Shown here piece by piece: positions 60,870-64,000 of a stretch of 64,000 bases of DNA. Each line of letters opens with the position of its first letter. The stretch's first letter is position 1. Below the pieces are notes generated by a model that was given only the letters and a program-made list of their open reading frames with translations, was not told where the DNA came from and ran no database searches. The position numbers and the translations under genes are program-made. Origin of the DNA: Spirochaetales bacterium (GTDB lineage: Bacteria > Spirochaetota > Spirochaetia > DSM-2461); NCBI GenBank assembly GCA_016936555.1, contig JAFGXR010000040.1:49856-113855 (forward strand), read 5' to 3'.

Positions 60870-60880
60870 GGAGCCCTGAA

Positions 60881-62122
60881 ATGAAAAATAATAAGAAATA
60901 CGGTTTAACCTTAATCCTTCTCTTATTGGGATTTCAGGGACTAATGGCGACCTCGCCGCTTCAGCCCTGGGATCACACATTCAACCCCGCCCTCATGAGC
61001 ACCGGAAAAAGAAAATATCTGGAAATCGGAACCCAGTTCAACCTGGCTTTCGCCAATAGCTACTTCGCCCTGAAAGATGTTTTCGGAGGCCCCGAATTCC
61101 TGATCGACCTCAACGACATCGCTGAGGAAATAGGAGATAAGGATCTTTCCGTTGCAGCTAAGGTTGATTTTGAAACCCATTTTCTGATCACGATACTCGG
61201 ACTGTCGATCGGCGGATATACAAACCTGGATACCATAGCCACAGTTGGCATACCCGGTGGTCTTTTTGAAATAATGGCCGATGGAATCGCCGCAGACACG
61301 ACCTACGCCGATGCCGGTGAAGTATTTGCCAGATCCTATGTCAATCTGGGACTATATGCCGGCTATCGCTGGCGGGACTGGCAGTTCTCCGTCAAAGGGG
61401 GAGCCTATCTGCCCGTAGCTTTTTCCGACGGAGATTCAAGTTTTGACTATTCATTCATTCTCAACAGCAATGGAACTTATTCAGCTGATGCCGGTGTGGC
61501 TGGTACAGCGTATCTGCCTTTCGATATCGACGATTTCCAGGCTTCCGGCCTGATCAACAGTCTTGGATACAACCTGGATCTCGGCGCTGTGAAAACCCGG
61601 GACGGTGAACCCATTTACGGTTTTCAAGTTACGGGGATTCCGCTATATGCCGCCAGAATGCCGGTAAAAGCCACTTTCAGCACTGGATTTACAGCTTCAG
61701 TTACGGATATTGCCAATTACTCTTCAGACAACGAACCCTGGGAATATGAACTGGAAGATGTTGAAGCCGAAATGGAAGAAAGTGACTTCAAGGTGTATAT
61801 GCCCTTGAGTATCGGAGGATTCTATAAACTGAAAGGATTTCCCCGCTTTATAGACTGGATTGCCCACGGAGCCTTATACTGGGATAATGACACACTTCTG
61901 GGCGCGGCAGGGTTGACTGCCCAGGGCGCCATTTCCCCTCTCAGCGCATTAAGTATTTCCCTGGGGTATGATAGAGTCATGTGGGAAGCCAAAGCAGGAC
62001 TCCGCTTCAATATCAGAATTCTTGAAATGGGACTGGATGTAGGAATGACAAGTACCCGATTCATTAAAATGTTCAGCACGAACGGCCTATACGCCAATTT
62101 TTACATGGCTTTTGGATTCTAA
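60881..62122 (+). CDS. Predicted outer-membrane beta-barrel protein
   Basis: This 413-residue protein has a signal peptide (MKNNKKYGLTLILLLLGFQG) and a C-terminal Phe after an alternating aromatic strand (YANFYMAFGF), the classical end of an outer-membrane barrel. The body contains alternating strands rich in Gly, Tyr and Phe. It resembles the DUF5723-type barrels, but I give that only as a pattern match. It lies 11 bases after the lipoprotein gene, with AAGGAG upstream, so lipoprotein and barrel probably form a pair at the cell surface. A terminator follows at 62131-62157. Confidence 0.75.
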   Translation: MKNNKKYGLTLILLLLGFQGLMATSPLQPWDHTFNPALMSTGKRKYLEIGTQFNLAFANSYFALKDVFGGPEFLIDLNDIAEEIGDKDLSVAAKVDFETHFLITILGLSIGGYTNLDTIATVGIPGGLFEIMADGIAADTTYADAGEVFARSYVNLGLYAGYRWRDWQFSVKGGAYLPVAFSDGDSSFDYSFILNSNGTYSADAGVAGTAYLPFDIDDFQASGLINSLGYNLDLGAVKTRDGEPIYGFQVTGIPLYAARMPVKATFSTGFTASVTDIANYSSDNEPWEYELEDVEAEMEESDFKVYMPLSIGGFYKLKGFPRFIDWIAHGALYWDNDTLLGAAGLTAQGAISPLSALSISLGYDRVMWEAKAGLRFNIRILEMGLDVGMTSTRFIKMFSTNGLYANFYMAFGF

Positions 62123-62130
62123 TCAATTTC

Positions 62131-62157
62131 AGCCCCTCTTTTTGAGAGGGGCTTTTT
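62131..62157 (+). terminator. Rho-independent terminator after the barrel gene
   Basis: AGCCCCTCT (62131-62139) and AGAGGGGCT (62145-62153) form a perfect 9-bp stem with a five-base loop, followed by a T run. It lies eight bases after the barrel stop codon. Confidence 0.9.
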
Positions 62158-62331
62158 CATCACTTTTAACTTACTTCAAATTTAATTTTACAATTACAAC
62201 AGACTGGTCCGTCAGTCGCCATTAACAGGAGCCAGGTAAGTATAAAAATAACAATGGCCGAATAGGGCTCCCCCCAAAATACATGGTGGCAGGTAGGAAA
62301 ATACCGTCCTTACTTTACAGCTTTTTGCTTG

Positions 62332-63783
62332 TTAAAAAGCAAGTGTCAAAATATCGTTATCGGAAGCACTATGGCTTTCACCATTGATTTTTACAGTGCC
62401 GCTCTCACCATTTACATATACTTCATCACCATACTTCAGATTTTGCGAACTACAACGATTTGCTTCTGCTGACGAATTATAAACTTGGAGTGCAGCGGTG
62501 GCCCATAAGAATACAGTATTTTCAATCAGGGAAGTATCTGCTGCACTCTCGGTAATCCGAATACCTGCAGAATGTTCTTCGCCATTATCAAAGCCCCAAT
62601 ATGTACCAGCTTTTGCAGTCGTTAAAATGACTTTTTGAGCAGAGGTACCTGCAATATGGATAGCCCCATTGTCACTGAGCATAAAATAGGAATCTTCGTG
62701 AAACTTAATAGTTGATCCGGCCATAATGGTTGTTTTACCATTCTTAATATATATCGTGTTTAATACGGTGTAATTATAGGCCGGCCAAATTCCAGTTGCA
62801 ACTGTGTTGCTGAGGGGAATACACACTCCTTTATCCAGCACCAGGTCGCCATTGAAAAGACCAATATTCGATGCATTAGCCAGAATATCCCCAAGTTCAC
62901 AACCACTAAAAGTGCTGGCATTTAGGCCGTTATTGGGAATATCAAGTGCGATGGATTGATCTGCCCGGTAGTGAATGCCGTAATACAGACAGTCTTTAAA
63001 TTGGCTATTGCTTATTTTTACCCCATTGTAAGCCATAGAGGTAACGCCAGTCAGAGCTCGTTCAAAAATGGCGTAATCAATTGTACTGCCTTCAGCGGCG
63101 TTCTCGTTAATGTAGATGCCCCCTGACATGTTTTCTCCATTATAAAAACCCCAATAGGTGTCAATTTCATAATTTCGGAACAGAACTTGCGCATTTTCAG
63201 TGCCGTTGACCATGATTTTTCCATCTTCGGCCAGCTCGATATAACAGTTCTCGCAAAAATTAAGCCTGGCACCTGCTCCGATAGTTAATGTGCCCGACGA
63301 TAAAAATATGCTGTTGTTACAAATTACTTGCACTCCCGGACCGATGGTAACATTGCCGGTAACAGTACTTGGATTGATCCGGTAAATTACGAAAGTATCT
63401 AAAAGCTGGATATCTGCTACCAGGTCAATATCTTGATAAGCCTCATAGACTTCTACAGTCCTGGTAGCGGAAACTGTATAGCCATCGGAATTTGCGACTG
63501 TATATTCTATGGAATACGTCCCAGCGATTGAAGTATCTACCGTAGAGACTGTTTCAATGTCACTGCTGATATCGCTTTTATCGTGATTCTGAGCTGTTGC
63601 ACCCTGGTCATGATAGGGCATACCAATCGTTGTTTTGTATGGATTCTGGCCAATGATTGTGATGATCGGGGTTAATTGACTATCTTCGTCACTAGTAATA
63701 CCGGTGATATCACAAGATGCCAATAATCCTATAAAGATGATAGAACTCAATTGCTGTAATTTTTTAATGACTGGTCCTTTCAT
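62332..63783 (-). CDS. Ig-like and beta-helix surface lipoprotein
   Basis: This protein of about 483 residues has a lipoprotein signal peptide with LLASC. It then has a bacterial immunoglobulin-like (DUF5011-type) domain (about 40-115, with TPIITIIGQNPYKTTIGMPY and GTYSIEYTVANSDGYT) and a right-handed beta-helix region with two related units (TYWGFYNGENMSGGIYINEN and TYWGFDNGEEHSAGIRITES). The beta-helix may bind glycans or a surface partner. I chose the ATG at 63781-63783, because AGAGG lies seven bases upstream. The surroundings are lower in GC than the window average, which may hint at recent gain. It is convergent with the barrel gene. Confidence 0.78.
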   Translation of the reverse strand: MKGPVIKKLQQLSSIIFIGLLASCDITGITSDEDSQLTPIITIIGQNPYKTTIGMPYHDQGATAQNHDKSDISSDIETVSTVDTSIAGTYSIEYTVANSDGYTVSATRTVEVYEAYQDIDLVADIQLLDTFVIYRINPSTVTGNVTIGPGVQVICNNSIFLSSGTLTIGAGARLNFCENCYIELAEDGKIMVNGTENAQVLFRNYEIDTYWGFYNGENMSGGIYINENAAEGSTIDYAIFERALTGVTSMAYNGVKISNSQFKDCLYYGIHYRADQSIALDIPNNGLNASTFSGCELGDILANASNIGLFNGDLVLDKGVCIPLSNTVATGIWPAYNYTVLNTIYIKNGKTTIMAGSTIKFHEDSYFMLSDNGAIHIAGTSAQKVILTTAKAGTYWGFDNGEEHSAGIRITESAADTSLIENTVFLWATAALQVYNSSAEANRCSSQNLKYGDEVYVNGESGTVKINGESHSASDNDILTLAF

Positions 63784-64000
63784 GTGTAAGCCTCTCATTC
63801 AGAATATTTCTACAATCTGACGGATTAATAAAGATAGTCAAATTATAAATGATTATATAAAACAGCATTACTATAATGAAATTAAAATGTCAATCGCACT
63901 AATTTAAATATTTCCTTCGGCGCTCTGAAAGATTCCCCCCTCCACGCTCATAATAATTCCCCCTTTCTATTCACCTGATTTTCCCTAAATAGCTGATTTC

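Noticed and set aside
1..64000. tRNA, rRNA, CRISPR arrays, intact insertion sequences, phage genes
   Set aside because: I looked for cloverleaf signatures, spaced repeats and transposase or phage structural proteins and found none.

Overview
This window looks like chromosomal DNA from a free-living, probably anaerobic or facultative spirochaete (Spirochaeta/Oceanispirochaeta type). That assignment is inferred from gene content: an elongation factor G of the spdEFG1 type, large methyl-accepting and multi-domain sensory proteins, many small lipoproteins and secreted proteins with no recognisable family, and frequent TTG or GTG starts. No rRNA, tRNA, CRISPR array, prophage or intact insertion sequence was seen.

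Layout. 1-7862 (+): the end of a cation/proton antiporter with an EIIA/PII-like partner; a LytS/LytTR pair next to a CstA-type pyruvate/peptide transporter; and a three-gene module ending in an ArsA/Get3-like ATPase. 7979-11416 (-): a P-loop ATPase, fusA with a structured leader, and a small secreted protein. 11520-20141: thrH, a hybrid histidine kinase/response regulator operon, a MORN-repeat protein and a chemoreceptor. 20174-27963 (-): an RlmK-like methyltransferase, a tandem DUF4230-like membrane operon, then pheST behind a classical phenylalanine leader-peptide attenuator. 28272-34697 (-): a toxin/antitoxin-like pair beside an RHS tip remnant, a secreted-protein/rhomboid operon and a polyprenyl synthase. 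34764-43026 (+): rlmE, an NlpC/P60-like lipoprotein, nnrDE, an LsrG-like monooxygenase with an iron alcohol dehydrogenase, a PAS-GGDEF-EAL protein behind tandem palindromes, and pncB. 43027-49907: an HPr-domain protein, a Crp/Fnr regulator and a divergent four-gene operon (45362-48569) with an FNR-like box at its promoter, followed by tlpA-like and yaaA genes. 49971-57858: a HAD 5'-nucleotidase, slyD, small redox genes, a decayed chemoreceptor and a butanol-dehydrogenase-like enzyme. 58299-63783: an envelope section with a large lipoprotein, an outer-membrane barrel and a beta-helix lipoprotein.

How genes may work together. The LytS-LytTR-CstA order matches systems in which an extracellular carbon source (pyruvate in E. 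coli BtsSR-BtsT) induces its own transporter. An EIIA-like and an HPr-like protein suggest a regulatory phosphotransferase network. The strongest candidate for an undescribed system is the operon at 45362-48569. It encodes a substrate-binding-protein fold without a signal peptide, a HypB-like GTPase with Cys pairs, a soluble ABC ATPase and a tiny CxxC protein. The operon is divergent from a Crp/Fnr regulator and carries a TTGACC-N2-GGTCAA box centred 41.5 bases before the predicted start of transcription. A cytosolic anaerobic metallocofactor-handling role is my inference. The second highlight is the short phenylalanine-rich leader ORF with a terminator hairpin ahead of pheS.
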